Source: Podarcis raffonei
Taxonomy: Eukaryota > Chordata > Lepidosauria > Squamata > Lacertidae
Length of the DNA: 64,000 nt
Reading direction: 5' to 3'
Assembly (NCBI RefSeq): GCF_027172205.1
Contig: NC_070615.1
Location: 40,098,501 to 40,162,500 of the forward strand
Both the position numbers and the translations under genes were made by a program. A model generated the notes under the pieces. That model saw nothing but the letters and a program-made list of their open reading frames with translations. It was not told where the DNA came from and did no database searches. This document shows, piece after piece, positions 24,518-39,212 of this stretch; within the stretch, counting starts at the first letter, position 1; every line of letters begins with the position of its first letter.

Positions 24518-27500
24518 ACAGGCTGCCATGAGGAGCCCAGTAATAAGTTTCATCCACACACCCTCCAAGCCTGATCTGGAATTGACGTAGTCATCACATA
24601 CCCCTCAACTGTCCCGCTTAAATCAGGACATCCCATTTTGGGGGGCTTTGCTCGTGCATGAGGACACAGCCCCCTAAAACACACGAGAGCACGGTACCTA
24701 AAAACACAAGAGATCGCAGTGCCCAGAAACACACATTTCAAATAAACACGGTCAGCCCTCAGGCTGAAAAAAGGACCCCCGCCCCTGCTAAATCAGGTCT
24801 ATAAACAAAACAAACTTTTCCTTTTCTTCTAACACATCTGCATTTATTTTGCAGGAAGGAAAAAGACCTTCTAACCCAGCACTATGGTGGATAAATGGAA
24901 GAGGGGGTGAAGTAAGGTGGAGCTTTGAGGAGTTGGGAGTCCTGTCCAGGAAAGTGGCCAATATACTCTCCAACCAATGTGGGCTATGCAAAGGAGACAG
25001 AGTGTTGGTTATCCTGCCCCGAATCCCGGAATGGTGGTTGGTGACCGTGGCTTGCATAAGGACAGGTCAATAAAAATAGCCGAACGTAATACAGCAGGGA
25101 TGGTGAACCTGTGACTCTTCTGGTGTGGTTAGACTCCAAATCCCATCAGCCTCAGCCAGCATGGCCAATGTTCAGGGAACAAGATGGGACCTGGAGTCTT
25201 GCAGCCACAGAACCAGGAGGCCACAAGTTCCCCAACCTTGAAATACAGCCTTTCTTGGAACTGTATTGAACTACAACTTCCATTATTCCCAGGCAAAACT
25301 TCCAATGGTCAAGGATGATGAGAGTTGTAGTGCAAGACATCAGGAAGGCATCATGTTGGGGGAGGGCTCTTGGTGGCTCTTGGTGGCGACCTACAAATTG
25401 GAACAATAAAGCAAGTGCAGGCAATTTCTGGCCCTCCAGATGTTACTAAACTACAACTTCCATCCGCCCTAGCAAGAAGGGTCAATGGCCAGGCATGATT
25501 GGAGTTGTAGTTTAGTAACATCTGGTGGGCCAGTGGTTCCCCCACACCTGCCATAAAATGGTGGTCAGGAGACTCCATGCCATGGGCCAGATTAGACCCA
25601 CCAGGCAGAGGCGTAGGAAGGTCAGGTGGTATCCGGTGTGGAACATTTCTTGTCACACACCCCCCCACTGATTTTTTTTTTTTTGCCTGCAAAAATGGTT
25701 TTATGTTATTTCATATTTTCTTACAAAGGAATGTGGTTTCTGCGTTATTTTATTTATATTTATTGTTTATTCATTTAATAAAATTTATTTTTAAAAACCT
25801 GCAAAGTGGTTTACCAAAAAACAAAACAAAACAAACACCACAGCATTGGAGATTAGAAAGTGCTTCCAGAGATATTTTAAACAACTATATACACAAGGGC
25901 CACAGAAAGAGACTGATTTAGACCAATTTTTAAGAACAAATGGATTACAAAAAATCTCTCAAGAAAATAAGATAATGTTGAATCATAAAATTACAGAACA
26001 GGAGGTTGAAGGTGCCATTCAGAACATGCAGTTGGGTAAATCTCCAGGGCCAGATGGTCTAACCTCCAAATACTATAGATCTTTAAAAGACTGGTTAATT
26101 CAGCCATTAAAGGAGGTCTGTAATGAAATTTTGGAGGGGAAAAAGGCGCCAGAGTTGTGGAAGGAAGCTTACATTACACTTATACCGAAAACTGAGTCTG
26201 AAAAGACACAACTTAAGAACTACCGCCCCATATCCCTGCTTAATGTGGATTACAAAATTTTTGCTGATATTTTGGCTAATAGATTAAAAAAGGTATTAGT
26301 TGAAGAGATACATAAAGATCAAGTCGGCTTTCTCCCAGGTAGACATCTGTCTGACAATACGAGGAATATAATTAACATTTTGGAGAAGCTGCAAGTGAAC
26401 ATCAATACCAAAGCAGTTTTAATCTTTATAGATGCGGAAAAAGCTTTTGATAATATTTCTTGGAATTTTATGAAGAAAAATCTTCAGGGAATGGGGGTGG
26501 GCCAAGGGTTTGAAAATGGTATAAGTGCAATTTATTCAGAACAAAAGGCTAAGTTAATAGTTAATAATGTGATGACAGAGGAATTTAAGATAGAGAAAGG
26601 GACACGACAAGGCTGCCCAATTTCCCCATTGCTTTTTATTTCGGTTCTGGAGGTTTTGCTGAATATGATTAGAAGGGACCGTCTAATTAAACGTATTCAG
26701 GTCGGAGCCAAACAATATAAATTGAAAGCTTTTGCAGATGACCTAGTGTTGACGCTACAGGAGCCAGAATCTAGTACGAAAAGAGTATTAGAATTGATTC
26801 AAGAATTTGGTCATGTGGCAGGATTTAAGCTGAACAAGTCAAAAACTAAAGTGCTTGAGAAAAATCTTACACCAATTGAGAAAGAGAGGTTTCAGAAGGA
26901 GACTGGTTTAACATTAGTTAAGAAAGTAAAATATTTGGGGGTTAATATGACTGCTAAGAATTTAAATCTATTTAAAGATAACTATGAGAAATGTTGGATA
27001 GAAGTGAAAAAAGATTTGGAAATATGGTCAAATTTGAAGCTTTCCTTGTTGGGTCGAATTGCAGCTATAAAGATGAATGTATTGCCAAAAATGTTATTTC
27101 TGTTTCAATCATTGCAAATTCTGGACAAGATGGGCTGTTTCAAGAAGTGGCAGAGAGACATTTCTAGATTTGTCTGGCAGGGCAAGAAGCCTAGAATAAA
27201 ATTTAAAATATTAACTGACGCAAAGGAAAGAGGCGGATTTGCCCTGCCAGACCTTAAACTTTACTATGAATCAGCAGCATTCTGCTGGTTGAAAGACTGG
27301 CTGCTTCTTGAGAACACAGACATTTTGGACTTAGAAGGTTTTAACAACGTTTTTGGATGGCATGCAAATTTGTGGTACGACAAGGTTAAAGCACATAAAA
27401 AGCATTTAAAAACCATATTGTCAGGAAAGCATTGTTTAATGTCTGGATAAGATACAAAGATTTACTGGAAAATAAAACCCCAAGGTGGTTGTCACCAATG

Positions 27501-30500
27501 GAAGCGAAGGCTCAGAAAAAGCTCAATATGGAGGCCAAATGGCCGAAATATTGGGAAATATTGGAACAAGAAGGAGAGAAATTGAAATCGCAGAGCTTTG
27601 AGAAATTAAAAGATAAAGTGCGAGACTGGCTTCATTATTATCAAATAAGAGAGGCCTATAATTCGGACAAAAAAATTGGCTTCCAGGTGGAAAAATCAAA
27701 ATTGGAAACAGAACTGTTAGATCCCAAAACTAAGATACTTTCAAGAATGTATAACTTGCTGTTAAAATGGAATACGCAGGATGAAACGGTTAAATCTGCA
27801 ATGATTAAATGGGCACAAGATATTGGTCATAACATTATGTTTGCTGACTGGGAACAGTTGTGGACCACAGGTATGAAATTTACGGCATGTAATGCCTTAA
27901 GAGAGAATATTATGAAAATGATATATAGGTGGTACATGACACCAGTCAAGCTTGCAAAAATATATCATTTGCCTGATAATAAATGTTGGAAATGTAAAGA
28001 AAATGAAGGTACATTCTTTCACCTTTGGTGGACGTGCCCAAAGATTAAGGCTTTCTGGGAGATGATCTATAATGAAATGAAAAAGGTATTTAAATATACC
28101 TTCCTGAAGAAACCAGAGGCCTTTCTCCTGGGCATAGTCGGCCAAATGGTGCCAAGGAAGGACAGAACTTTCTTTATGTACGCAACAACAGCAGCAAGAA
28201 TACTGATTGCAAAGTATTGGAAGACACAAGATTTACCCACCCTGGAAGAGTGGCAGATGAAGGTGATGGACCATATGGAATTGGCGGAAATGACTGGCAG
28301 AATCCGAGACCTGGGAGAAGAGTTGGTGGAAGAAGACTGGAAGAAATTTAAAGACTATCTGCAGAAACACTGTAAAATTAATGAATGTTAAAATGATGTT
28401 GGATTGAAAATAAGTGGCATTAGCAACAAAGTTAATAAGAATATGCAAAAATGAATTGATAAATTGATGAAAATATAGAGTTATAATATGTTAAGATATA
28501 GGGTTAAGATAAATGAAAGAGGGTAAGGATTTGCTGTTTTGATTATTTAAATGGGAATACAAAAGGGGAGGTGTGAGGAGGTCAAGGAAACAAGCTAATG
28601 AGTTTTAAAGCTATCAAAAAAGGATTTGTTCTTATTTTTTTATTTATTTGTTTGTTTTTTTGTATTTCGTATTTTTATTCTTCTTTTTTCTTTTTTAATG
28701 TATTTTTGTATGTACTCTTTTTGTACTTTTTTTCTTTTTTCTTTTTCTATATGACCTTTTATTATTTTGTAAACTTATGTTTTTGTAAAATCTTAATAAA
28801 TATCTTTTTTAAAAAACAAATGAACACCACAGCAGTAAAATCAAGAAAAATCAACAATCCTACTTTAAAACATACAAAAGCTAAAATATTAAGATTAAAA
28901 TTGCTTCAACTTCCTAAGCATCTAGGTATGCTTGCCTAAAGAAGAATGCTTTTAGCAGGTGCCTGGAAAAAGTCTAGCAAAGGCATGTACTTTGTTGAAA
29001 TTTCAGCCTTCACAACATAGGAAAACAGCCAAGTAGACAGCTATTTTTGTGGAGGAGGGTCAAGATATTAACTGGCATGCATGAAATTTCATCTGTAGCT
29101 ATATAATCCCTAGTGTAGTAAGGTAGGACTTTTGGAGAAGGCATTTTTTAAGAAAAGTTTTTTATGGACCGCCCTAGTAGGGCAGTAGCTGTTCCTTGAT
29201 AATTTGTCACCCCCTCCATGATGGCACATGGGGCGGCCCCCCTTCCTACGCCCCTGCCACCAGGCCTCTCCATTTGGCCCAGAATCGTTTGAGTCTCCAA
29301 AACTCCTACAACACAGATCCACATGTCCTTAAAAAGAACATTGCTCTTCTTGTAGGAATCATCCTTATGCCTGGAATATCCCAGTTAACAGCAAAAGACA
29401 TTCAGCACAGACTTCAGGCATCGAAGGCCAAGTGTATCATCACCACAGACGCTGTGGCCCCTGCAGTGGATTCCATTGCAGGCAGCTGCAACTTCCTGCA
29501 AACCAAGCTGGTGGTATCTGAAGGCCCGAGGGATGGGTGGCTGAATTTCAAAGAACTCTGCAAGTGAGTATCCCTCATTGTGCTTCATCCAACAACACAG
29601 GGGTGGAGAACCTTCGGGGCCAGGGGACCAAATGCAGCCCTCCAAGCCTCTCTGGTTAGCCCTTGAGACTTTCCTCAGGCCATAGCCATTTTCCAGGCAT
29701 ACATTCTCTCAGTGCTTTTTTCCCGTAGAAAAAAAAAGGTGCTGGTATTCACCATGAAGTTGTTACAGTAAGTGCCACACTTTTTAACAACAAAAAAGAG
29801 GTGCCAGTACTGCATACCCTTGAGTAAAGGTAAAGGGACCCCTGATCATTAGGTCCAGTTGTGGCCGACTCTGGGGTTGTGGTGCTCATCTCGCTTTATT
29901 GGCCGAGGGAGCCGGCATACAGGTTCCAGGTCATGTGGCCAGCATGACTAAACAGCTTCTGGTGAACCAGAGCAGCGCATGGAAACGCCGTTTACCTTCC
30001 CGCCAGAGCGGTACCTATTTATCTACTTGCACTTTGTCATGCTTTCGAACTGCTAGGTTGGCAGGAGCTGGGACCGAGCAACGGGAGCTCACCCCGTCGT
30101 GGGGATTCGAACCGCCGACCTTCTGATCGGCAGGTCCTAGGCTCTGTGGTTTAACCCAGAGCGCCACCCGCATCCCAATACCCTTGAGTACCCCCTGAAA
30201 ACAACAACATGGCTTTCTCTCCTCAGACCACCCCCCTCCCAGGCCCTGCTTTGCAGCCTCCTTGGGTGCTTGTGCCTGGTTGGAATGCGTCCCTGAGCAA
30301 TGTAAAGGCTTCTTGCGTAGATAGAGGCTAAATTTGGGTATGTGATTGTGGGTAGAAAGTGGCCTCTTGCATTTGAGATTGGAGTTACTTTAACTATTGT
30401 GGCTTTCTGTGCTACACAGAGAGGCTCCTGACAGCCATGCTTGCGTGAGAACAAAGATCCATGATCCAATGGTTATTTACTTCACCAGTGGAACGACGGG

Positions 30501-33500
30501 AGCTCCAAAGATGGCTGAGCATTCCCAAGGGAGTCTTGGCTTTCGGCCCATCACCCACAAAAGGTATCAAATAGAGCTGAAGCAAAAATGTACTGAGAAA
30601 AGGTCTTGAAGTTTTCTATTTCTCCTCACCAAAGAAGGCTACTTTGCAACATTTTCTCCATATATTCTCCACCATTTTGTGAGGCAGTTTCCATTTCCCA
30701 TCAGCCCCCACTCCACAATTCCCCAGAAATGCATTATGAGGGATACAAAATGGCGGCCAGGCTGCCAACACAGTTGTTGCTGCTGCCAACACTAACACTG
30801 AGACCCACCCCTGAGAAACTCATGAAGAATTTCTCTCCCGCTCACCCCCAGTCAATCTTCCCTCAATTTCTCTTGGCACAAGTTCAGGGTCCAGCATCAC
30901 AGAGACAGGCAAGGCAAGGGAGGGCAAAGTCCAGTTTTCAGGAAGACAGAGGAGGGTCAAGCAAGGCAAAGTGAAGTCCAGCTTATGGTGAAGCATGGCA
31001 ACTTGGTAAGTTAAAGTGCAGCAAAGTAAGATAGGCATTTGGGAATGTAGAAAAGCCTTGTGGAGCACTGAAGGCAGAGACGCATTCATGCAATTGATGT
31101 TTCAGACTGCACACCTAAATGTGAATGCAGCGAAACACCAGGCACAATTACTGGGCGGTCCCTGATCAGCATTAATCTAAGGGGGGGGCTCCTTAGGGTT
31201 TCCAAAATTGGGGCAGAGACCCTAGTAGATCAGGGTTGCAAAGTCTGAAGGGTACAAATGTATTTAATAAATAAATTTAAAATAATAATAATAATACCAA
31301 AGAGTAAAATGCCAACCGCTGAGCATAATCTTCAAGGCCCTTGTTGCATGCTTGAATTGCCTGTTGCCATTTTCTTTCCTCTTTTATATCAGATACTGGC
31401 TGGATTTGACCCCTGCTGACATTATGTGGTCCACTGCAGATACAGGATGGGTGGTGGCTTCTCTGGGGTCTGTTTTTGAACCATGGGCTTTGGGTTCCTG
31501 CGTCTTCATACACAGCCTGCAGCAAATAGAATCCACAATTATCCTGAATGTAAGATTCTTGCTCCTGTCTCTTCAAACATTCTACCTGATTTTTCTCTAT
31601 AATGGCAGCTTGTCCGTGGCTGGGATTACATTAGAAGTGGAGGAACAGTAATGAGACTGATTGTTTTTTAACATTATTTTTGACTAATTGCTATTGCCTC
31701 TGAGCCTGTGGAATAGGTTGGGATTTATGCCCACTTAAGGTTAATCAGACCACAATTGCTCTTGTTTTACTTAGGGATGGAGGAGAATGTTTGTCCTGAG
31801 GGATTAGAGATAAATTCAAAATAAATTCAGTTTGCATTTCACGATAAAGCTACCTAATTCACACTTTCTGAAACAATACGAGAACCGAGACATGAGAGCC
31901 TTCTTCAAATATCTGAAGGACTGTCAATGGAAGATGGCGCAAGCTTGTTTTCTGCCACATGCAGCCCTCTCAGTCTGGCCTTTGGGGTTCTCCCCAAACT
32001 ACAACCCTCGCTAGACTTGCATTGTACTCTCCTGCGGTGTTTTGGTCCGGATAGACTGTGTCCTTGAACTCTGATAATGCTTTTCATTTGGAGAATAGAG
32101 AGTGTGTAGAACTAAGCCCTCTGTTCAAGGGTAAAATTAACATTGGTTGCTGCGCCCACTTTCCCCTCAGGCCCCAGCCACCATGGGCATGTGGCCCTCA
32201 AAAGGTCACCAAGAAGAGAGAGTGACCCTCAGCCTGAAAAAAGTTCCGCACCCCCCCCTAGTTTAGCACTACTGTGCATCAGCCAATTTGTGAGATGAAC
32301 CAAGACAGTTAATATAAAACTCAGTTGATCAAGACATTGGGTTGGATCAGATTGTGTTGTTCTTGCACAACCTTTGCCTTTTTTATGTGCTAGACTCTGT
32401 CCCGGTTTCCCATCACCACCATCCTGGGTCCTCCAACCTTGTTCCGCATGTTGGCACAGAGCGATCTCACCAGGTACCGTGAATACGATTGTTTCAGAAT
32501 GGATTTGCTGCATGCGTCCAGACTCAGTGATGTCAGTGATGTTATTGAAGCTCTAGTTTGAAATACAAACCTTAGCATCTTGCCCTACTTGTTTCCAATA
32601 CCAGACAAATGCTACATTCCAAGAATTACAATTGCAATTTGAGAGGAAGAGAAGAACTTCTACTTCTGGTATCTGGAGTGGTAGCAGCAGGAAGGGGTGT
32701 GGTTCTTGCTCTTTCCCCTTGGTGGTGCCTTGGGCACTAGGGAGCCTGGGAAATATGTTTTTCCCAAGGCACCCAATAGCTTCAGTTTAGACCTCCCAGA
32801 CACTTGTGCCCCTGCCATAACAGCATTCAGAGTGCCAGAGAGAGGGAGGAAGAGGGAGGAAAATCTCACAGCCTGGCACTACCATGGTCACAACTGCCTT
32901 TCCTAAGTCAAGTGAATGACAAACGGGAAGTGCAAAGGTTGAGTGATGCGGTTTGGAAGGCTTACACGAATTGGATAAGGTCTCAGTTGTGTTCCTACTG
33001 ATGTCATGAGGAGCAAAACAGCATTCCAAATGAAGAGTACATCTGTACACCTACTCATGGCTCAGGATGGAGACTCACAACTATATTTAGATACTGATGC
33101 GGTGATCCTTTTTTCCAGTGGCCTGAAGGTGTGTTGAGACCACATTTCACCATAGTCTTAAATACCATCAAAGCAGTATCTGGCACACTGGGAAGCTTGG
33201 GAAATGTGCTTTTCCTAGGTGCCCAATAACTTCTGTACAACATGTTCTGGGTACTCAGAAGGGGCTCTCTAGAATGTGCCTATCTATGCCTGCCCGCTAG
33301 ATGCCAATGCTTGCACCAGCCACACTCCTGGACAATACATATGTTGAGGTCTATTGGGGTGGGGTGAGCCAGGTGTGCTCTAGAGATACCCCCTTCACCT
33401 ATTCCGTACCCACAGCCACCAAATGACTGAACAGAGATCGTGTTCTTTCCCCATGGAGTGTAACTCTCAACCACCTGCCAGGCCTTGTTGATGACCCCCT

Positions 33501-36500
33501 CCTTGAACTGTGCGTTTCTAAGATGCTGCATAAAATGTCCTTGGGGGTCTCTTATTTTGTTCACCCACATTCAGTTATAAGTTCATGAGTCTGCAGTACT
33601 GCTTAAGTGGAGGGGAACCTCTGAATCCTGAAGTGATGGAGCAGTGGAAGAGCATGACAGGACTGCACATCTATGATCTCTATGGACAGACGGAAACAGT
33701 AGGTGCTCCTGTTTATTCTTATGCTTTCAATGATCTTTTAAGATGGAGATAGGGGACCTCAAACACATGGGCCAAGGTGGACGCCAAGCCTCGCTACCTG
33801 GCCCTCAGGATTCTCCTCATGCCACATCCCTCCCCAGCCACCCCCCTCTCCCCAGGTCATGACCTTCACTGGCCCCCTGCTTTGCACCCAAATTTAGTGT
33901 TTTCATTAGGTAAATAAACAGTTGTCATTGAACTCACATAAAATGCTTCTTCCTTGCCTAAAAGGAGGATTGTGGGTATTATGAGTATCTGTCAGCTTCC
34001 CCCACTCCTGCACCTTCAGCTCATGTTCTGGGCCAAGCTGATTGTCTTTAAGCATCATCAGTTTGCTTCCCGAGAAATGGGCTAAAAAGAGTAGTGAGGT
34101 CTTTTGGGTTCAGGCCCAACTTCTGCACCTACCCCGTTTCCCCGAAAGTAAGACATCCCCCGAAAATAAGACCTACTCCCAGTTTTGCCTCTCGCTGTAA
34201 TATCAGGCTTCACCCCCCCCCAAAAAATAAAACCTCCCCGATAATAAGACCCCCCCTGAACATAAGGCCTCCCTGGAATATAAGGCCCCCAAAGCTACCG
34301 TAAGGCGTCTCACTCCTCTGGACCGTAGTAGCGGGCGCCGCCACACAGCTCACTGATTGGCCACAGCACAGCCAGAGCTGTTCAGGCAGTGTGAGGTCTC
34401 TTTAAATCAGAGAGCCTGCACCGCCACCAGGACAATCTGCCGCCTGCTGCTCGCTCTGCCCTGACGGAGTCTGGCTGACTCACAATTAGACAATAAATGT
34501 GTACCGTATTCTTCTTCATGGAAAAATAAGACATCCCCTGAAAATAAGACCTAGCACATCTTTGAGAGCAAAAATTAATATAAGACACTGTCTTATTTTT
34601 GGGAAAACAGGGTAGCTCAAACAAAGGCAGTGACATCCCCTGCTATTTATTGAAACCTAGGGCAGATCTACACTCATGATTTATAACGTTAAGGAAGGGT
34701 TAAGGAACAGTTATCATAACGTATTTGGACATACTACGTTTTGCTTGTGACGTTAATAATGCGTTATTAAAATGAGACACCATAGGGCTCTGCAGAGCAA
34801 CCAGGAACCGGGCAATAGGGAAACTGCTTTTTATGAAGGAAACAAGGTAAGGAACATTTTTATTTTAGCAGTATGCCCTGTGACGTTTTAGAACAATATA
34901 TCTAATAGGTTAGTGTAGACCTGGCCCTAGTCAAACGTTATAAAGCTACAGAAACTTGGGAATATGCCATTTGAAATCCTTGCAAATCACTTCAGTGTAA
35001 ACATGCAGAAGATCAAGATGCAAAGATATCAAATGCTCTTGGGGAAATGCCATATAGTCCCTTTCGAAACAATATAACAATCTTCTTTTAAACAGGGTGT
35101 GATTTGTGCGGTTAAAAAAGGGATGAAAATTAAACCCGGTTCAATGGGAAAGGCATGTGCACCATATCAAGTCGAGGTGAGTGGTTCCTATTTTTCCAGC
35201 TCCTATCCATTTTTAAATGACAGCCAGCGAAGGCTGGTCCATTAGGGAAAATGGGGCACTGCACTACCAACGCCGGTCTGCCTTCAGCCAACACCGTCCC
35301 CCCGCAGCTGCCTATCTGCCTACTTACAACCAGTCTCAGAGTAGCCCCAGCTGCCAGCTTCCCCCTTCCTCATTAGTCTCAGTGTTGCCCTTGTAAAACT
35401 CAACAGGGAAGAATGTGGAGACAAAACTAGAATTAGTTCACTTTGCCAGTCATTTGGTTCTACCTACTGCTGGCCTCCTTGCTTTCTGCCACACTAATCC
35501 CAATGGGCAGATCCTGAAGCTGAGACTCCAATACTTTGGCCACCTCATGAGAAGAGAAGACTCCCTGGAAAAGAACCTGATGTTGGGAAAGATGGAGGGC
35601 ACAAGGAGAAGGGGACGACAGAGGATGAGATGGTTGGATAGTGTTCACGAAGCTACCAGCATGAATTTGACCAAACTGCGGGAGGCAGTGGAGGACAGAA
35701 GTGCCTGGCGTGCTCTGGTCCATGGGGTCACGAAGAGTCGGACATGACTAAACGACTAAACAACAACAATCCCAGTGGGCACCAGCTGAAACCACAGAGT
35801 ACAGCTGCTGTGACACACCAAAATGGAGGATACTTGGTGCTGTGGTCTAAATCACTGAGCCTCTTGGGCTTGCCGATCAGAAGGTCGGCGGTTCGAATTC
35901 CCACGACAGAGTAAGCTCCCATTGCTCTGTCCCAGCTTCTGACAACCTAACAGTTCAAAAGCACACCAGTGCAAGCAGATAAATAGGTACCACTGTGGCG
36001 GAAAGGTATATGGCATTTCCATGCATTCTGGCTTCCGTCACGTTGTTCCGTTGCACCAGAAGTGGTTTAGTCCTGCTGGCCACATGACCCGGAAAGCTGT
36101 CAGTGGACAAAGACCAGATCCTTTGGCTTGAAAGCTAGATGAGTGCTGCAACCCCATAGTTGCCTTTGATTGATCTAAACCATCCGGGGGTCCTTTAGCT
36201 TTACTTTTCTCTTTTTCTAGATCATAGATGAAGAAGCAAATGTTCTGCCACCTGGGAAAGAAGGAGAAATAGGCATCAGAGTGAAGCCCCAAAGACCCCT
36301 TGGTTTCTTCTCTCGCTATGTAGTAAGAAGCCTTCTGGAGAACTCCATTGATTTTCGTATGGCATATGAAGGGACACCATAATTAGAAAGGCTGGGTGAA
36401 TCCACAGAGCTTTGTTCCCCCTGGTTCAACTCAGGTTTATTCTGCATTTTCATCACCACCGCCCCAGATTCGGGGGGGAAGTTCCCAAGCGAAATTTGGA

Positions 36501-39164
36501 AGGAGTTGCAGATTTGTGTCTTTATTTACATATAAAATAATATTCATATACCATCCATCCAAATAAAATATCAAACAGTGGACGGCATGCTTTGTATATG
36601 TCCGTCTAATACAGAATAAAGGCAATACAAAAGAAACATTAAAGTGACTGGCTCACCTTGAGGAAATTTTAACAAATGCATAGGCCTATTGGCATCAAAA
36701 GATCCTCAACAGCAATTAGCAGTAGGAGAGAAATTAGATTCAGTTTTCATTTGAAGCTGAATTTGTCAAATCTGCCCTTTCCAATATATATACGTCTATC
36801 TCTGTGTGTGAACAGATCTGTCCTTCAAAATTTGCACCCCTCTGAAGAACAAAGAACAAAGCAAAACAAGAACAAAGCAAAACAATAACACCTCTCCCTC
36901 GAAGCCCCTCCTACAAGCACATTAAAAAGGATATAGGATACTAGTAATGCTATTTTTTCTAGACAAAGAGGTACCGGAACTCACCATGAACCTTGTTTTC
37001 TTAGAATGGCAATGATGCCCACCTGAGAGGTGCCGGAACTGAGTTCCAGTGAGTTCCAGCTGGAAAAATAGCCCTAAATGTTAGTTGCCCACAGGCCTGG
37101 CTGGAGATATGCTATGCAGTTTGCCAACCAACCAATATTACATAAATGCATATATTAGGGGACACTGTGCATGAAAACGAACATATTGATGAAACACATA
37201 AAAAGGCATTGTGTTTGGCTTAACCACCATTCATCTTCTCATTGAACTCTGGGAACTGTAGTTCTGTGAGGGGAATAGGGACCTCCTAACCTTCTGTCAG
37301 CACCCTTAACAAACCAGAGTTCTCAGTCAGTGTAGAGACAATGCTGAACGAAATGGACCAATGTTCTGACTCCGAGTGAAGCAACTTCTGATGCTCCTAT
37401 AACTCTGGAGTCCTGGGGCAAAATGTCCCTGTGGTTAATTGCCCCTTTCTGAACTGTTTCCATTAGGATAACCCAGAGAAAACAGCTGCAACAGTACGAG
37501 GGGATTTTTACCTTACTGGGGACAGAGGACTGATGGATAAAGATGGATACTTTTGGTTTATCGGGAGAGCTGACGATGTCATCAATTCTTCAGGGTTGGT
37601 TTGTTCTCTTCCTTTCCTAATTCTGTAGCTCTTTGAACCCAGATGCTTCAGGATCCCCAAACCATCTTGCATTGGCACGAACATGATTCTAATCAGCCAG
37701 TGCTCTGTAGCAGCCGGATGTTGGACGAAGATCCGGGAGACCTTCAACCAATCACAGACTTGCAGGCTGATCTACTTCACAGGGTTGTTGTGAAGCTAAC
37801 ATGCGGAGGGGTGAATGATGCCTTGAGCCCCTCAGAGGAGAGTTAAAGGAGATGTTATGATTATCTAGAGTAGTAGCAGTTGTGATTCAGCTCCCAGAGC
37901 AGAGGTTCCCTGTCTGTGATTTATTGTTTTCTGCAACGTATGAGAGCCAGTGTGGCGTAGTGGTTAAGAGTGGTAGACTCATAATCTGGTGAATCGGGTT
38001 CGCGTCTCCGCTCCTCCACCTGCAGCTGCTGGGTGACCTTGGGCCAGTCACACTTCTCTGAAGTCTCTCAGCCCCACTCACCTCACAGAGTGTTTGTTGT
38101 GGGGGAGGAAGGGAAAGGAGAATGTTAGCCGCTTTGAGACTCCTTCGGGTAGTGATAAAGCGGGGTATCAAATCCAAACTCTTCTTCTTCTTCAACTGTT
38201 AGCTGTAAGCTTCTTTATACGTAATATGTCTGTGTTTTCACCCCAAGTTCCAACAAATGCAACTAATATACTCATCCTTCTCATCTGCAAAATAGACATT
38301 ATTCAGGTTAAGAGACATTTCCCCCTACAATTTCCCCAGTGTTCATTGTTGCTTTGTTGTTGTTGTGTCAATTTCTTAGGTATCGCATTGGACCATTTGA
38401 AATAGAAAGTGCCCTTTTGGAACATCCAGCGGTAGCAGAAGCCGCAGCTGTCAGCAGTCCAGACCCACTCAGAGGAGAGGTAACTATTGCAGAAACAGCA
38501 TCTGTCCAGCAGGGCTGGGGAACCTGTGGCTCTCCAGGTTTCACTGGACTGCAACTCCCATAATCCCAGGCTCTTGGTCCTGCTGCCTGGGGCTAAGAGA
38601 GCTAGTCTGCTGCAATGGTTAGAGTTGTGTAGTGCTCAGACTAAATCGTGGGAGACCAGGGTTCAAACCTGCCACACAGCCATGAAGCTCACTGGGTGCC
38701 CTTGGGCCTGTCACTGCTGCTCAGTCTAACGTACCTCACAGGGTTGATCAATAAATGTTTTGTTTATAAAACAAGTATGTTTCCAAGCACAATCCAAAGC
38801 GCTGGTGCTGACCTTTAAAGCCCCAATCTGCCTTGACCCTGTAGACTTGAAGGAGCATCTCCACCCCCATTGTTCAGCCCGGACACTGAGGTCCAGCTCT
38901 GAGGGCCTTCTGGTGCTTCCCTCACTGCAGGTAGTGAAGCTACAGGGAACCAGGCACAGGGTCTTCTCAGTAGTGGCACTCACCCTGTTGAATGCCCTCC
39001 CACCCGATGCTAAGGAGATAAGTAACTATATGACTTTTAGAAGACATCTGAAGGCAGCCCTGGACAGCGAAGTTTTTAGTGGTTGATGTCTTGTTGTGTT
39101 TTTTTATATTTTGTTGGGAGCTGCCCAGAGTGGCTGGGGCAACCCAGTCAGATGGGTGACATAA

Positions 39165-39212
<48 letters not shown>

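Larger units (their letters stand above)
25066..29355 (+). other. Gene B intron 2, expanded by insertions
   Basis: 4290-base GT-AG intron. It holds three hAT-type palindrome copies (about 25098-25215, 25258-25355 and 25418-25548) and the 2977-bp L1 at 25846-28822. The equivalent introns are 2013 bases in gene A and 99 in gene C. Confidence 0.8.
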
